Below, one piece after another: positions 10,360 through 21,830 of a stretch of DNA of 64,000 nucleotides (positions are counted from its first letter, which is position 1; each line of letters opens with the position of its first letter). The notes under the pieces are model-generated. The model saw only the letters and a list, made by a program, of their open reading frames with translations, was not told where the DNA came from and did not search any database. This stretch comes from Trichodelitschia bisporula (taxonomy: Eukaryota; Ascomycota; Dothideomycetes; Phaeotrichales; Phaeotrichaceae): NCBI GenBank assembly GCA_010356995.1, contig ML996689.1, positions 1,497,169 through 1,561,168 on the forward strand, given 5' to 3'. The position numbers and the translations under genes were made by a program.

Positions 10360-12137
10360 ATGCTGCTCCCTCGAGCAATGTACTCCGCCCCGCCCGTCGA
10401 ACACGACTTGCGCCGCGAGAACAACCCCACGCTGCTGTTTAGCTGGTGGACCACCTCATTTTCCCTCCTCATCATCATCTTCCGGCTCATCGGGCGCAAA
10501 GTGCGGAATAATGTCTTGTTCCCTGAGGACAAGGTCATGTTCCTCAGCACCATCCCGCTCGTCATCCGAATGGTGCTCGTCCACTTCGTGCTTATCTGGG
10601 GCACGAATAACACCGACCTTGCGACTGAGCACTTGACTGAATTGCAGATTTGGCACCGGTCATTAGGCTCGCGGTTTGTACTGGGTGCGCGCATCTTTTA
10701 TGCGCTCTAGTGAGTTTTGAAGGTAGTCGTTTAATCATGCCGTTTCTGACGGGACGCAGCATCTGGATCGCCAAGTTCACAATCAGCGAATTCCTGAAGC
10801 GATTAACCCAGAACCACTGGAAGCAGTCGTACAACTACACCCTGCATTTCATCCGCTACTTCCTCGTAGCAACTTTCATCGCCGTCGTCATCGCCACCCT
10901 CGCCGAATGCCAACCCATCACGCACTACTGGCAAGTAGTCCCCGACCCAGGCGCCCAATGCCGACAAGGCTACGCCCAACTGATCACCATGGGCACGGCG
11001 GACATAATAACCGACGTCCTGCTCATCATCTTCCCCATCCCCATCGTCCTCCAATCGTCATCCTTCCCCGCCTCCCGCAAAATAACCCTCACCCTCGCCT
11101 TCTCCCTCTCCGGCATCCTAATAGGAATAACCGCCTACCGCGTCCCCTCCGTTATCGCGAGGCACGGCAAGCAGCAATACCGCACCGTCTTCGCCAGCGG
11201 CGAAATTCTCGCCGCCGCCGCCGTCTCCAATGTAATCGTGCTGGGCTCCTTCCTGCGCGACCGCGGCGTCAAGCGCCACCGCTACGCCTACAGGACAACC
11301 TCGTCTGGCGCCGACTCCTTCGACCGCACCTCCTCCTCCCGCCGCATGACGCTCAACGCCTGGCTCGGCGCCGAATACGGCGACCTAGTCGAGGACATGT
11401 GTTTCCGCACCGAGGAAATGGGGCCCCGCCGCGCGCCCCGCCCCTCCGTCAGCACCGAGCTGAAAACGGACCTCGAGAACGAGGCGGAGAAAAGGGATAA
11501 CCCGCCTGCCGCGGACCGTGCGAGCGAGGGCTCGAGCCGCGACACGGGGGCTACGCTTGTGCCCGACGCTGACGCTGTGCATGACGCTGAGATGGATGCC
11601 GTGCCCGAGCCGCACCCGTCTGCGACGCCGGATACCCGCGACGCGCCGCGGAAGCGCGCGGTTAGCTTCTGCGATGTTGGTGGGCTGCTCGGCGACCCTG
11701 TCCCCGAAGCGCCCGTGCCTGCGCACGCGAGGCCCAGTATCGCAAGGCGGATTAGTAATGTGACGCTGGGGAGGCCGGCGCCGGTGCCGGTTGTGGCGGG
11801 GGCGAGGAGGGGGAGTCGGAATGTGCTTTCCGACATCGGAGGACTAGTCATGGGGCGACAACACCACGGGCGTCACGGCGAGGGCGGAAGTGGAAGCGGA
11901 AGTGGGGCGGGGATGGAGATACGGGATCCCGGGGGGCTACTCGGGGATGGGGATGAATCTGTGTCGAGGGTGGGGGCGGGGACGCCGGGGGGTAGTGTGT
12001 TCCGCACGGCGAGTGTGTTTGCGGGGTCGGCGCGGAGTTCGACTAGACGGTTGGAGGAGGGGGTTAGTCCGACGAGTGGTGGGATGGGGCCGTTGGGGGA
12101 GGTGCATGGGGTGGGGAAGGGGGATGAGATGGTTTAG
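10360..12137 (+). CDS. fungal rhodopsin-domain (7-TM) integral membrane protein
   Basis: Two exons (10360-10709, 10760-12137) give about 575 aa. The first about 290 residues hold seven hydrophobic segments, for example SWWTTSFSLLIIIFRLIG, FIRYFLVATFIAVVIATLAE, MGTADIITDVLLIIFPIPIV and LAFSLSGILIGITAYRVPSV. The layout matches the fungal rhodopsin-like domain family of Pezizomycotina, including ECQPITHYW before the cysteine and the IIFPIPI helix. This family is not opsin in the retinal-binding sense, and most members have no proven role. The last about 280 residues are a hydrophilic tail rich in Pro, Gly, Asp and Arg. It holds three short related motifs, DVGGLLGDP, DIGGLVMGR and DPGGLLGDG, possibly docking sites. 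In-frame ATGs at 10360 and 10378 are the plausible starts. It is convergent with TAM41. Confidence 0.85.
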
Positions 12138-12511
12138 GTCTTTTTTTGGTCGAATTGGAGGAGTGGGAGGGTTGGATTTTTGATCTGGTTGCGTTCAGCG
12201 TTATACCCCTTTTCTTCCTTTTCGGGGCTGGTGGTGCATGGTGTGGGTTGATGTATCTGGATGGATACCCGGTGATGGGCGGTTGGGTTTGGTTCTGGTT
12301 CGGTGGTTGGGTAACGGGTAATCATGACGGGCTACGATGGACATGAAGCATAGAACAGCATATATAGATCAGACGGGCGGGGGGATACTCATCGCATCGG
12401 TGCATGGCCATGGATCAATGAACATACACGCCGCATTCGCGCTATGGTATCAATTCACGCTCTACTTCCACGTCAAGTGAAATCGCGGTCTCTCCTCTAT
12501 GTACCCAACCC
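12138..12511. terminator. convergent 3' region between the rhodopsin-domain gene and TAM41
   Basis: These 374 bp separate two convergent stop codons and should hold both 3' UTRs and polyadenylation sites. The plus-strand gene is followed by a T-rich run. No further gene is seen. Confidence 0.45.
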
Positions 12512-14122
12512 CTACTTCCCCTGCCGTCCCTTCTCTCTCTTCTCCCGCATATACCGCATACTCCTCCCCCACCCCGCCGTAAAAAAACTCTTCACACTCT
12601 GCACTGTCGCCGGCCACATAACCGTCTGATACACGGCCCTCCTAACCACATCCGGTAAATCCGCCTCCGCGGCCACCCTTCTATCAACCTCGCCGGCCTC
12701 CCTCCTCCGGAAACCAGCTGGATCCTCGTCGCGCGTCTCCGCGAGGAGCGCTTCGTACTCTGCGCGGCCCATGCGCCATTTAGCCTGGTACGCGGCGTAC
12801 ACACGCTCGCGCAAGCAGCGCGGCAAACGGCGGACCATATTCGCGCGGCGGTTTGGGTCGAGGTCCTGCGCAAGTCGGACATCGGGCGCGTCAGCCGCGC
12901 CGCCGGCGACCGCCTCCTGGGCTAAGACGTCGTCGGGCGGCGGCCAGAGGCCCTCACCCGTCCAGGTCAGATTCGGCAGGTCGCGGATGAGCGGGGCGTA
13001 GAGCTGGCGGAAGTTGGGGAGCTGGCGGGTGACGATGTTGCGCACCTTGGAGGGGTGCTCAGCGGCGAGAGCGGGGCTCATGCGGGGGTCGCCGGTGTAG
13101 CTGAGGCTCGCAATCGCGGTGTAAAGGTCTGCTTCGGTGAAGGACTCGGGGAGGAGCAGGAGTGCGGTTCGGACGGCGCCGAGGAGGTTGATTTGATTGG
13201 CGAGGCGGACGCGCGGGTCGTCGCGGAGGATTTTGACGGGTTTGTGCAGGCGCCCCGCTAGGTAGAGGGTGGACCAGGTGGAGAGGTCGTCGGTTAGGGT
13301 GTCTAGATTTACGACGCCGTATTTAACGAGGGTGCCGTTGAGGGTTATGTAGGGGTTGAAGTAGACGCCGGCGCCAAATTTGTCTTGCACGCGGGAGACG
13401 GCGCCGGAGCCGAGGGAGCCGAGGAAGGAGTAGTGGTCCCGGTGCTGATGGAGGTTTAGCGAGTGCCAGTGTTGCGTGTGAGATACGCCGAAAATGAAGT
13501 CTATCATCTTGCCCCCGCCCTTCTGCCACTTGACGATGGCCTCCGGCGGGTTCGGATGCGGGGAGAGATTCGGCGGCGTCGGAGGCGCGTTGGGATCCGT
13601 CTGCGCGAACACGCCGGAGCCATACGCAATGGCATAGCGGATTGGCGCACGGAACTGCCACAGCATCTGGCGCAGGCTCTCCTTGAAGTCCGCATTGATG
13701 CGCATGTGCTGGTTGTACCCGAAGGTCGCGTACGGGAGCTGGCTGAACGCCGTGATGTTCCAGTCCGGATCATCCTCCCAGCGCTTCTGCTCCTCGTCCT
13801 TCACATTGTCCGGCGACGTGGGCTTGGGCTTCGGGGACGGGGATGACGCGCTCGCGGCGGCGGACGCGGCTTCTTCGGCTTGGGTAGCGTCGGGCGGCGA
13901 CGGCTGTTCCTTCAAGCGGGGGGGGGAGGACGAGAGGGCGCGGGGGTGGTCGATGCGCGCGCGCTGCAGCCATGCGATGTTGCTCTGGAGCTGGCGGTGG
14001 GTGGCCATGACGGCGTTGAGGCGCACGACGGGCTTTGATAGTCAGGTACGAGAAAACAGGGCGGGAATGACGACAATGGATGTGGGGAGGGGGGAGCTTA
14101 CGGGTAAACGCAGCAAAGCCAT
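12512..14122 (-). CDS. TAM41: mitochondrial phosphatidate cytidylyltransferase Tam41 (CDP-DAG synthase)
   Basis: The main exon (14032-12512) encodes the whole conserved protein, including AYGSGVFAQ, the metal-binding GGKMIDFIFGVSHTQHWHS with NLHQHRDHYS, and the GAGVYFNPYI and VKYGVVN segments. These are hallmarks of Tam41/Mmp37, the matrix-side inner-membrane enzyme that makes CDP-diacylglycerol for cardiolipin. A small first exon (14122-14102, MALLRLP) joined across a 69-nt intron keeps frame and gives a basic, hydrophobic presequence (about 513 aa in total). The acceptor is AAG rather than CAG/TAG. If this exon is not used, translation would start at the ATG at 14008 (498 aa). A Pro/Ser/Ala-rich linker follows the presequence, and the C-terminus is strongly basic. 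Confidence 0.92.
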
Positions 14123-14919
14123 GATTGGAATGTGACACGCGGGCTATCGGTGCATTGAAGGATCTGGAGTGAAGACACGCTGGTGAAGTTGACGGATGTA
14201 TAAGTTGTTGTGCGGGTGGGATGTCGTGGCCGGCGCAATTGTGTTGCGCGTTTGCTGGTGATGCCGAAGGAGAAGGAACTGACGCAGCTGTTGGCACCCC
14301 TGTCGGCTCGGAGCTTCGGGCAGCCTTACATTACGCCGAGACATCCGGGGAGTCGATCGCAATCGCTGAAGGGCAAGAGTGCCTGGTTTTCACAAGCCGG
14401 GTGATCTTGTTTCGGCAGTGGAATGCACAAAGATCGTCTTCTGCTTAGCTCTATATGAAGTTATAACCGACACGCCTGCTCATTAGCGAACACACACACG
14501 TTAGTTGTGTAGATTAAGCGGTAGCGGAGTAATAAGAGGCTCTTCTTGTCCGGCTGTGGCGCCGACGAGGCATCAGCCACGATGACGCCACTGTTCATTT
14601 GTGTGGAGTCGTCTTGGCCAGTTACCCGCCTTGGCTACCTTCCCGGATCAACTTTAAGCCGAGAAAGTGAAGATCACATGATCCGTAGGTGGCCCCTGCT
14701 TGTGTGTTTTGATTCGTGTTGTGGAAGTCGCGCTGGTCCTGCGACTTCCTCGCGCACCACTTCCCCACATCACTGCACCTCAGCCTCTCCCACACCCCAA
14801 CCGCCTCAACACCTGCCTGCATCTAGTTTGCGCGTTAAGCACAGATCTCTGCAACGCCCTTCACGCTTGAACGCGTTCCCTTTCCTCTGAATCCCTTCAT
14901 CGCTTGCGATATCTTCACC
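14123..14919. promoter_or_regulatory. divergent promoter region of TAM41 and BIR1
   Basis: About 800 bp separate the two start codons of oppositely oriented genes. The last 180 bp before BIR1 are C/T-rich on the plus strand. No ORF with coding character is present. Confidence 0.45.
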
Positions 14920-17900
14920 ATGGCCCTTCCTGAAGGGGTCCACACCCTCGCGGGGCGCACCGCGACTTTCGAAACACCCTTCCAGCTTCCCAAGCAACGC
15001 GCTTCAGGCACGAAGAAGGGAGCCAAGACCACAGTCTCATGGCCGCACGCAGAGTTATCTCCAGAAGAGGTATGCAGCGCATTGTGGATGCTGGGAACGC
15101 GCTAACGCGGCGCAGCTTGCTCGCGCTGGCTTCTTCTACAGACCCGAACATGACAAGCTCGACAACACCCAGTGCTTCATGTGTTTTGTCCAAATTGTCG
15201 ATTGGGAGCCAACGGACATCCCTAGCGTAGAGCATCTCAAGTGCCAACCGGCCTGCGGCTGGGCCATCAACAGCGATATTGGCAATCGTCTGGCACTGGG
15301 AGAAGAAGTTGACCATGACCCTATGGCCGAAGAGTTTCTCGAAGCGCGCAAGGATACCTTTACCGATGCTTGGCCGCACGAACAAAAGAAAGGATGGAAA
15401 TGCAAAATCGCAAAGGTCGGTACCAGCGCGTCACCGCTCTTGGTCTGTTGACGTGTCGCTAACGCATCTAGATGGCGTCGGCCGGGTGGTGCTACGATCC
15501 GAGCCCCGAGTACGAGGACGGAGCAACCTGTTTTTACTGCGGCCTTTCCCTTGACGGTTGGGAGCCCAAAGATGACCCAGTGTACGTTCCCTATGATGTA
15601 TTACGGTCCCAGACTTACCTCTAGCAGAAAAGAACATAAGCAGCGCCGTCCGGACTGTGTCTTCTTCGAGCTCACCGAGAAATACCGGAACCAGAAGCGT
15701 ACCAAAGGCCGCAAAGGTAGCATTTCGCGGACAGCTCGCCAGTCCTCTCAGAGCGTCACATTCGCTGAAGCGCCATCTTACATTTCAATAGGTGATTCTT
15801 CCGTTGCCGCAGACGATAGCATCATGACGACTGCCACAACGGCCTCTGGCACAAAGCGCAAGGCTAAAGCTGCCGCGAAGCCGCGTGCCAAACGTGCCAA
15901 GAAGGCTACTGCTGAAGAATCATCCATTGCGAACTTCTCCCAAGACGAGGAAATGAACGAAGCCCCCGAGCCAAAGAAGCGAACCCGCCGTGGAAAGGCC
16001 ACGGTCGATGACTCTGTGATGGATGATGAGGCATCCATTATCGAGCCGAAGAAGACGACGCGCCGTGGAAAGGCCATGATCGATGACTCTGCGGTGAATG
16101 TTGAGGCATCCATTATCGAGCCGAAGAAGTCAGTACGCCGCGGAAAGGCCACGATCGATGACTCTGCAATGGACGTTGAGGCCTCCGTCATCATTACGCA
16201 AGAAAAGCCTAAAAGACAAACTCGTCGTGGAAAGACTACGATTGACGACTCTGTCATGGACGGCGTTGAATCTGTCCAGGGCGACATCGAACCTCCCAAG
16301 AAGCAGATACGCCGCGGGAAGGCTGCGGCCGACAATTCCGTCATGACCATCGAAGAGCCTGTGGAAGCTCCGAAGAAGCAGACGCGCCGCAAGAAGGGTG
16401 CATTGGACGATTCGGTCGCTGACAATGGCTACGCGATGGAAGAAGTCATTGCACCTCCCAAGAAGCAGACGCGTGGCAAGAAGCAGATTGACGATTCCGT
16501 TATGGCCGATGCCGACGTGGTTCAGGAGACCACTGAACTCCCGAAGAAGCAGACACGCAAGGCTAGTCGCACCCAGAAGCCGTCGGCACTTGAAGACTGG
16601 GTCATGGACCAGGAACCTCAGGAGCCTCCCTCGAACGGAGCGCGGAACCGGTTGAGCGAGGACGAGAGCCAGTTGCATCTGGAGCTCCAGAGGGCCGTCG
16701 AAAACTCGCTCGTGTCGGCCAGCACGCCTACCATGACTCCAGCTAAGCGCGGTACGAAGCGTACCAGCGATGGTGCTACGAAGCTTCAGTCGGTCGAACA
16801 GTCCGTTATTATCATCGAGAACTCGCATGTTCAGGTCGAGGTTGAGGTCGAAGAACCGAAGCCCAAGCGCGCCCGCAAGACGAAGAAAGCCGCAGAAGAG
16901 GCCTCCACCGCGCAGGAAGGGGCTGGCCATCCAATTGTGGAGGTTGCTAAACCCGCGCCTAAAGGTCGGAAGGCCAAGAAGCCGGCGAAAGCTCCGTCTC
17001 CCGAACCCGTGCCCGAACCCGAATTTGAGCCGGAGCCTGTGCTCGCTACGCCGGAACAGTACCATGAACCGCTCATTTCTTCCGTTCGCATGCCGCTCTC
17101 GGAGCTCTCGGCGCCTGAGCGCGAGTCAACCCCGTCCCAGGTTCTTCAAGGCCAGGACGAAAACGAGATTCCTGAGCATTACATGGTCGCTGCGCCTACC
17201 CCCCCCAATCATGCTACTCCTGTCCCTAGCGACACCGACTCTCCTCTCCCTGAGGAACTGGCCACTCCGACGCCAATTCGCCGTCGTGACGCTCCTGGCA
17301 CAAGTGCAAGCTATGCCGAAAGCTTGCGCAGCCTTGGAAATCGCTTGTTCACCCCCGGAAAGGGCTTCAGACCCGGTACACAACTCACGCCTGGAGAGAG
17401 GTTCACGCCAATTAATCAGGACTCTCTTTCTATCTCGCCACAAAGCTCGAACGCCGAAAACCGCCCACCTCCAGAGGTTTATTCGTCACCGGGCAAAGAC
17501 TCGCCTACGGCGAACCGCGGTCTGGGCGCGATTCCTGACCTCATGCCAGGGACGGTCACCCGGGTGCCACTCAGGTCTACTACGCCGCAGCAGTCCCCGT
17601 CCCGCCGCAATGTCGCGAAGTCGGTAGTCCCTTGGTCGCCCGCGGACATCGAGACTGTCCTTGCCGCTGGAGGAAGCCCTCTGAAGATGCGTCTTTTAGG
17701 CGACCACGCGGCAGAGGATCATGAACAGAACGAGGAAGGCGCTGTCTACGGAGTGCCGGATGATGTGGAACTCGATGATATGGAGCCCGAGGAATTGGAA
17801 GACGTGGTTGAGAGGATTCTGGAAGAAATGGGCCCCGACCAACATGACATGACCGTTGCTGAGTGGCTTCGGTACAATGCCAGCCACAGCGCTGGCAATC

Positions 17901-17995
17901 TGCGCTCGAGGTGTGAGGCCATGGTGAGGGTGTTCAGGGCGGAGGGTGAGCGTGCGAAAGCTAGCCTTGAGGGAATTCAGACTGGAGACGAGTAG
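14920..17995 (+). CDS. BIR1: BIR-domain chromosomal passenger protein (survivin/Bir1 homologue)
   Basis: Exons 14920-15069, 15116-15415, 15472-15581 and 15628-17995 give about 975 aa. Two BIR zinc domains occupy about residues 12-105 and 128-205. The first has CFMC..EHLKC and the second CFYCGLSLDGWEPKDDP..EHKQRRPDC. Residues about 300-500 are a degenerate tandem repeat (separate entry). The C-terminus has conserved segments, PWSPADIETVLAAGGSP and a helical tail ELEDVVERILEEMGPDQHD. In yeasts Bir1 joins Sli15/INCENP and Aurora kinase in the chromosomal passenger complex, which supervises kinetochore attachment; the same role is inferred here. The last acceptor is a TAG-CAG pair, so one residue (Val-Arg-Lys or Val-Lys) is uncertain. 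Confidence 0.93.
15986..16560 (+). repeat. BIR1: coding minisatellite, 75-bp unit, in BIR1
   Basis: The first copies start at 15986, 16061 and 16136, exactly 75 bp (25 codons) apart, and are highly similar. Degenerate copies follow to about 16560. The unit encodes a basic part (PKKxTRRGK) followed by an acidic-serine part (ATIDDSVMD). Seven units carry DDS or DNS. Confidence 0.85.
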
Positions 17996-19303
17996 GCTGG
18001 CATGCTGGAGGATGGAAGTGGAATGACTTTTATGACTGCGGATCTGGAGACAACGGTGTTTTGGTGTTCCCGGCTGGGGTTACGAGTGTGGGTCTGGCAG
18101 GCGATTGGTGTTGGGTGATGGCGTTGGGAAGTTGTGGCCAACTGCCTCTGGATTGATTTGCTGGCATGACTCCTTTGCTGTAACTCAATGAAATGATGGC
18201 ACTTACAGGCAATATGAGTGAGAACCTGGTTGATGATGTCGGTTTCTGATAACAATGCGGCTCGTGAGCCTGCCCGGCTTGGTGTCCACAGTGGCCGAGA
18301 CCAGTTCATCTATGCCGATCAGCTGCGGCTAGTGACCTTGCGCAGCCTTGATCCCCGGGGTTCAACCCGGTTACTTGCCCGTCGTGGCATACAAGGGTGA
18401 AACCGAAAGGCAAGGTGTCAAATCCGACAGCACTCTCAATTACAACAGCGGAGCCACGAGGGTTTGACAGGTAGGACAAGTGATAGGCTCATGGCTGCGG
18501 CTATTTACTTTTGCAAAGCATACTGAGGTCCAACAGTGATGCCCTGGACAATAAGACACAATACATGTCTATCAGAGGCAAGCCCGCTCGCCGTTTTAGA
18601 AACATGAAAGCAGAGAAAAGACTCGAACCAACATATTCGGTATATATTTATTCACCGTAGGATTGTGATGGCATCTAGGGCTGCGTTTTCTTGGCTCTAT
18701 GGCCAGAAGCTGCATTGATTGAGGATTGATTATTGATTGAGGGAGGAGCGGTTCAGAAGCATATACGTGGAGGTTTTCGGTGATCGGATGGGACCCTTGC
18801 GTCGGAGGATAATCGGTAAGCGATGCTCTCACGGCTCTCTCTGGCGGACGTTGTGAGCTGCTACGCAGACGAACGTACACAATTCAAAATAGCAACCAAC
18901 GCACATAGCAGTGAAGGTGTAGCCAGCGCCCATGCATGAATTAACAGCCTTCACAGAAATAGAGAAGTGGCTGATGCAGAGGGGCGCTTTCTAACGGTCG
19001 CAGCAGAGTGCTAGTTGCATGCACGTGCTGGGGTGGTACGTTTCGGAGAAAGGATTGTTCCAGAAGCGCTGGAGCATCGGTCTTCCCAAGAGAACACGGT
19101 TTCGATTCGCGCAACCTCTCCACGGCTTTATTAGCCTCACCCTCCAACTCCATTCCCAAGTCCTCCTCAACAGGAACCTCTCTGTACCCAAACTTCCATT
19201 AACTTCACCGCACACCATCGGACCAATTGTCTTTGGTCTCTGTTGCTGCTGCCACTGCTCTGTCCTCACCCGTCGAAGCTGAGCAAGCTACGCTGAGCTA
19301 AAG
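17996..19303. other. intergenic region between BIR1 and calnexin
   Basis: No convincing gene is seen. A CACGTG palindrome occurs near 19022, about 280 bp before the calnexin start. Such E-box-like sites can bind bZIP or bHLH factors, but its use here is not shown. Confidence 0.4.
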
Positions 19304-21216
19304 ATGCGCATCACACAACTCGCTGCCGCGGCGGCACTGTGTGCTACCGCGTATGCCGATGTCACGGATGACATCAAGGAGGCTGCTTCCGAAATCGTCT
19401 CATCGGCGACCTCGATCGTGAAGCCTACCTTCACTGTGAGTTGACCGCGCCCTCACTGTCACATGGTCGTAACAGCTGCTGACATTCCACAGCCCACCTC
19501 CCTCAAGGCTCCGTTCCTTGAGCAGTTCACCGACGACTGGGAATCGAGGTGGAAGGCTTCCCATGCGAAGAAGCAGAATGACAAGTCGTCTGAGGAGGAG
19601 TGGGCCTACATTGGCAATTGGGCCGTCGAGGAGCCGACCGTTCTGGCCGGCACCGTCGGTGACAAGGGTCTCGTTGTCAAGGACAAGGCTGCCCACCACG
19701 CCATCTCGGCCAAGTTCCCCAAGCCCATCAACCCGAAGGGCAAGCCATTGGTGGTCCAGTACGAAGTCAAGCTTCAAGGTACATTCGCCGTTGTGACCAA
19801 AAGTGTCGTGCTAACAAATCAGATGGTCTCGAGTGCGGTGGCGCCTATCTGAAGCTCCTCCAGGAGAACAAGAAGCTCCATCTGGATGAGTTCTCCAACG
19901 CCTCGCCTTACATCATCATGTTTGGCCCTGACAAGTGTGGTGCTACCAACAAGGCATGCTTACTTTGAGTCTGCTTCCAAACTTCAGCTAATAGCCCAGG
20001 TCCATTTCATCTTCCGCCACAAGAACCCCAAGACTGGCGAATATGAGGAGAAGCACCTCAACAACCCGCCCATGGCTCGCACCGTCAAGACCACGACACT
20101 GTACACGCTCATTGTCCACCCCAACAACACCTTCGCCATCAACATTGATGGTGAGGAGGCCAAGTCCGGCAGCCTCCTCGAGGACTTCACACCGTCTGTC
20201 AACCCCGAGAAGGAGATTGACGACCCCAAGGACAAGAAGCCCGAGGACTGGGTTGATGAGGCCCGCATTGCGGACCCCGACGCGAAGAAGCCTGAGGACT
20301 GGGATGAGGATGCGCCCTTCGAGATCGTCGACGAGGAGGCCACCAAGCCCGCTGACTGGCTCGATGATGAGCCCACTATGATCCCTGATCCGGAGGCTGA
20401 GAAGCCCGAGGACTGGGATGATGAGGAGGATGGTGACTGGGTCGCGCCCCAGGTGCCCAACCCCAAGTGCAGCGAGGCGTCTGGTTGCGGCAAGTGGGAG
20501 CCGCCGATGAAGAGCAACCCGGCCTACAAGGGCAAGTGGACTGCGCCGTTCATCGACAACCCCAAGTACAAAGGAGTCTGGAAGCCGCGCAAGATTGCGA
20601 ACCCTGACTACTACGAGGACAAGCACCCCGCCAACTTCGAGCCCATGGGCGCTGTAAGTTACTCACCTCTTACGCCAGTGACCATTTCTAACGTGAGCAG
20701 ATTGGCTTTGAGCTGTGGACGATGCAGAACAACATGCTCTTCGACAACATCTACGTCGGCCACTCGTTTGAGGATGCCAACAAGCTCCGTGAGGAGACGT
20801 TCGAGCCGAAGGTCAAGGCTGAGAAGGCTGAGGAGGATGCCACCAAGCCCAAGGAAGAGGACCCGAAGGCCGATACTCCCGAGACCCCGGTTACCCTGAA
20901 GGAAGACCCGATCAAGTTCATCACCCAAAAGGTTGAGAAGTTCATGGCGATCGCCAAGGTCGACGTTCTGGAGGCATTCAAGACTGTTCCTGAGGTCGGT
21001 GGCACCATCTTCACCGTTGCCCTGGTCTTCGTTTCCATTCTCCTGACCATGCTCACGGGCGGCGGCGCTCCGGCTCCGGCTCAGGTCAAGGCCAAGGCCA
21101 AGGAGATTGCGGACAAGGTCGCGGACAAGACCAAGGATGCAAAGGACAAGGCTGCCGAGGCGGTGGCCACTGGTGCGCAGAATGCCAAGGGCGAGGCCCA
21201 GAAGCGGAAGGCTTGA
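19304..21216 (+). CDS. CNE1: calnexin (ER lectin chaperone)
   Basis: Five exons (19304-19435, 19493-19778, 19823-19953, 20000-20653, 20701-21216) give about 572 aa. An N-terminal signal peptide ([18 protein letters not shown]) is followed by the luminal lectin domain, with [10 protein letters not shown] and [18 protein letters not shown]. The P-domain has four motif-1 repeats of the KPEDWDE type (residues about 275-350) and motif-2 repeats of the GKWxPPxxxNPxYKG type. One transmembrane helix lies near the C-terminus ([17 protein letters not shown]), then an Ala/Lys-rich cytosolic tail. It binds monoglucosylated N-glycans to retain folding glycoproteins in the ER. Intron 3 (19954-19999) begins with GC, and only this site joins GATNK to [10 protein letters not shown]. 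Confidence 0.96.
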
Positions 21217-21830
21217 ATGTAGCAGTAGTGGAATGGGTGTCGTTTCCAACTTAACTTTGAAGTATGGATGATGTAGGAAGGATCAGTTGTATCGAGGCGA
21301 GAATAACGGTACATGGGGACGCAAAAAGGGCTCCGAGACGGGCCACCCAAGGGAGCTGCTGTGATCTGGTTGTATCTTTACGCTATGGAGTTTGCGGGGG
21401 ATGCTACTTGATCTGGCCTTGCTGGAATATTATGAGTTTCACTTGATGTCTCCGCGTGATTGCAGTGCAAGCGGCGTAAGGCTGAGGTGAATGGTGTGCC
21501 TTCACTGATATTTGAAGACCTTTTGCGCCTCCTAAACTGTGAGCAAGCACTGCGACCTGAGGGTCCGCTTCAGATAAACACATACTCGTATAGTACACTC
21601 TCGACGTATGTCATTCGTATAGTGAGGACCCCACAATATAGTCGTGTAGCGCGTTGCATACCCGCGAGTTCGCAGGCGGTAGCGTGGGCAAGTGGCGCAT
21701 GATTGGCCAAGAAAAGTTGTGGGGCAGAAATTAGGTTGCGAAGCTCCAAAACTTCTGCGGGGCCCTGTTGAAATTCCAGTCGGCGTCTCCTCCAACACTT
21801 TTCTCTCCACAACAATACCCAACAGCAATC
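21217..21830. promoter_or_regulatory. calnexin 3' end and NCL1 promoter
   Basis: These 614 bp hold the 3' UTR of calnexin and the upstream region of NCL1. I see no ORF or repeat of note. Confidence 0.4.

Noticed and set aside
16130-17065. 311-codon minus-strand ORF, and another at 15778-16425
   Set aside because: Antisense to the BIR1 repeat region. The repeat periodicity is a multiple of three, so the open frame is inherited by each copy.
18350-18390. GGTTCAACCC resembling a tRNA B box
   Set aside because: No matching A box, acceptor stem or anticodon arm could be folded around it. The similar string at 36680 fails in the same way.
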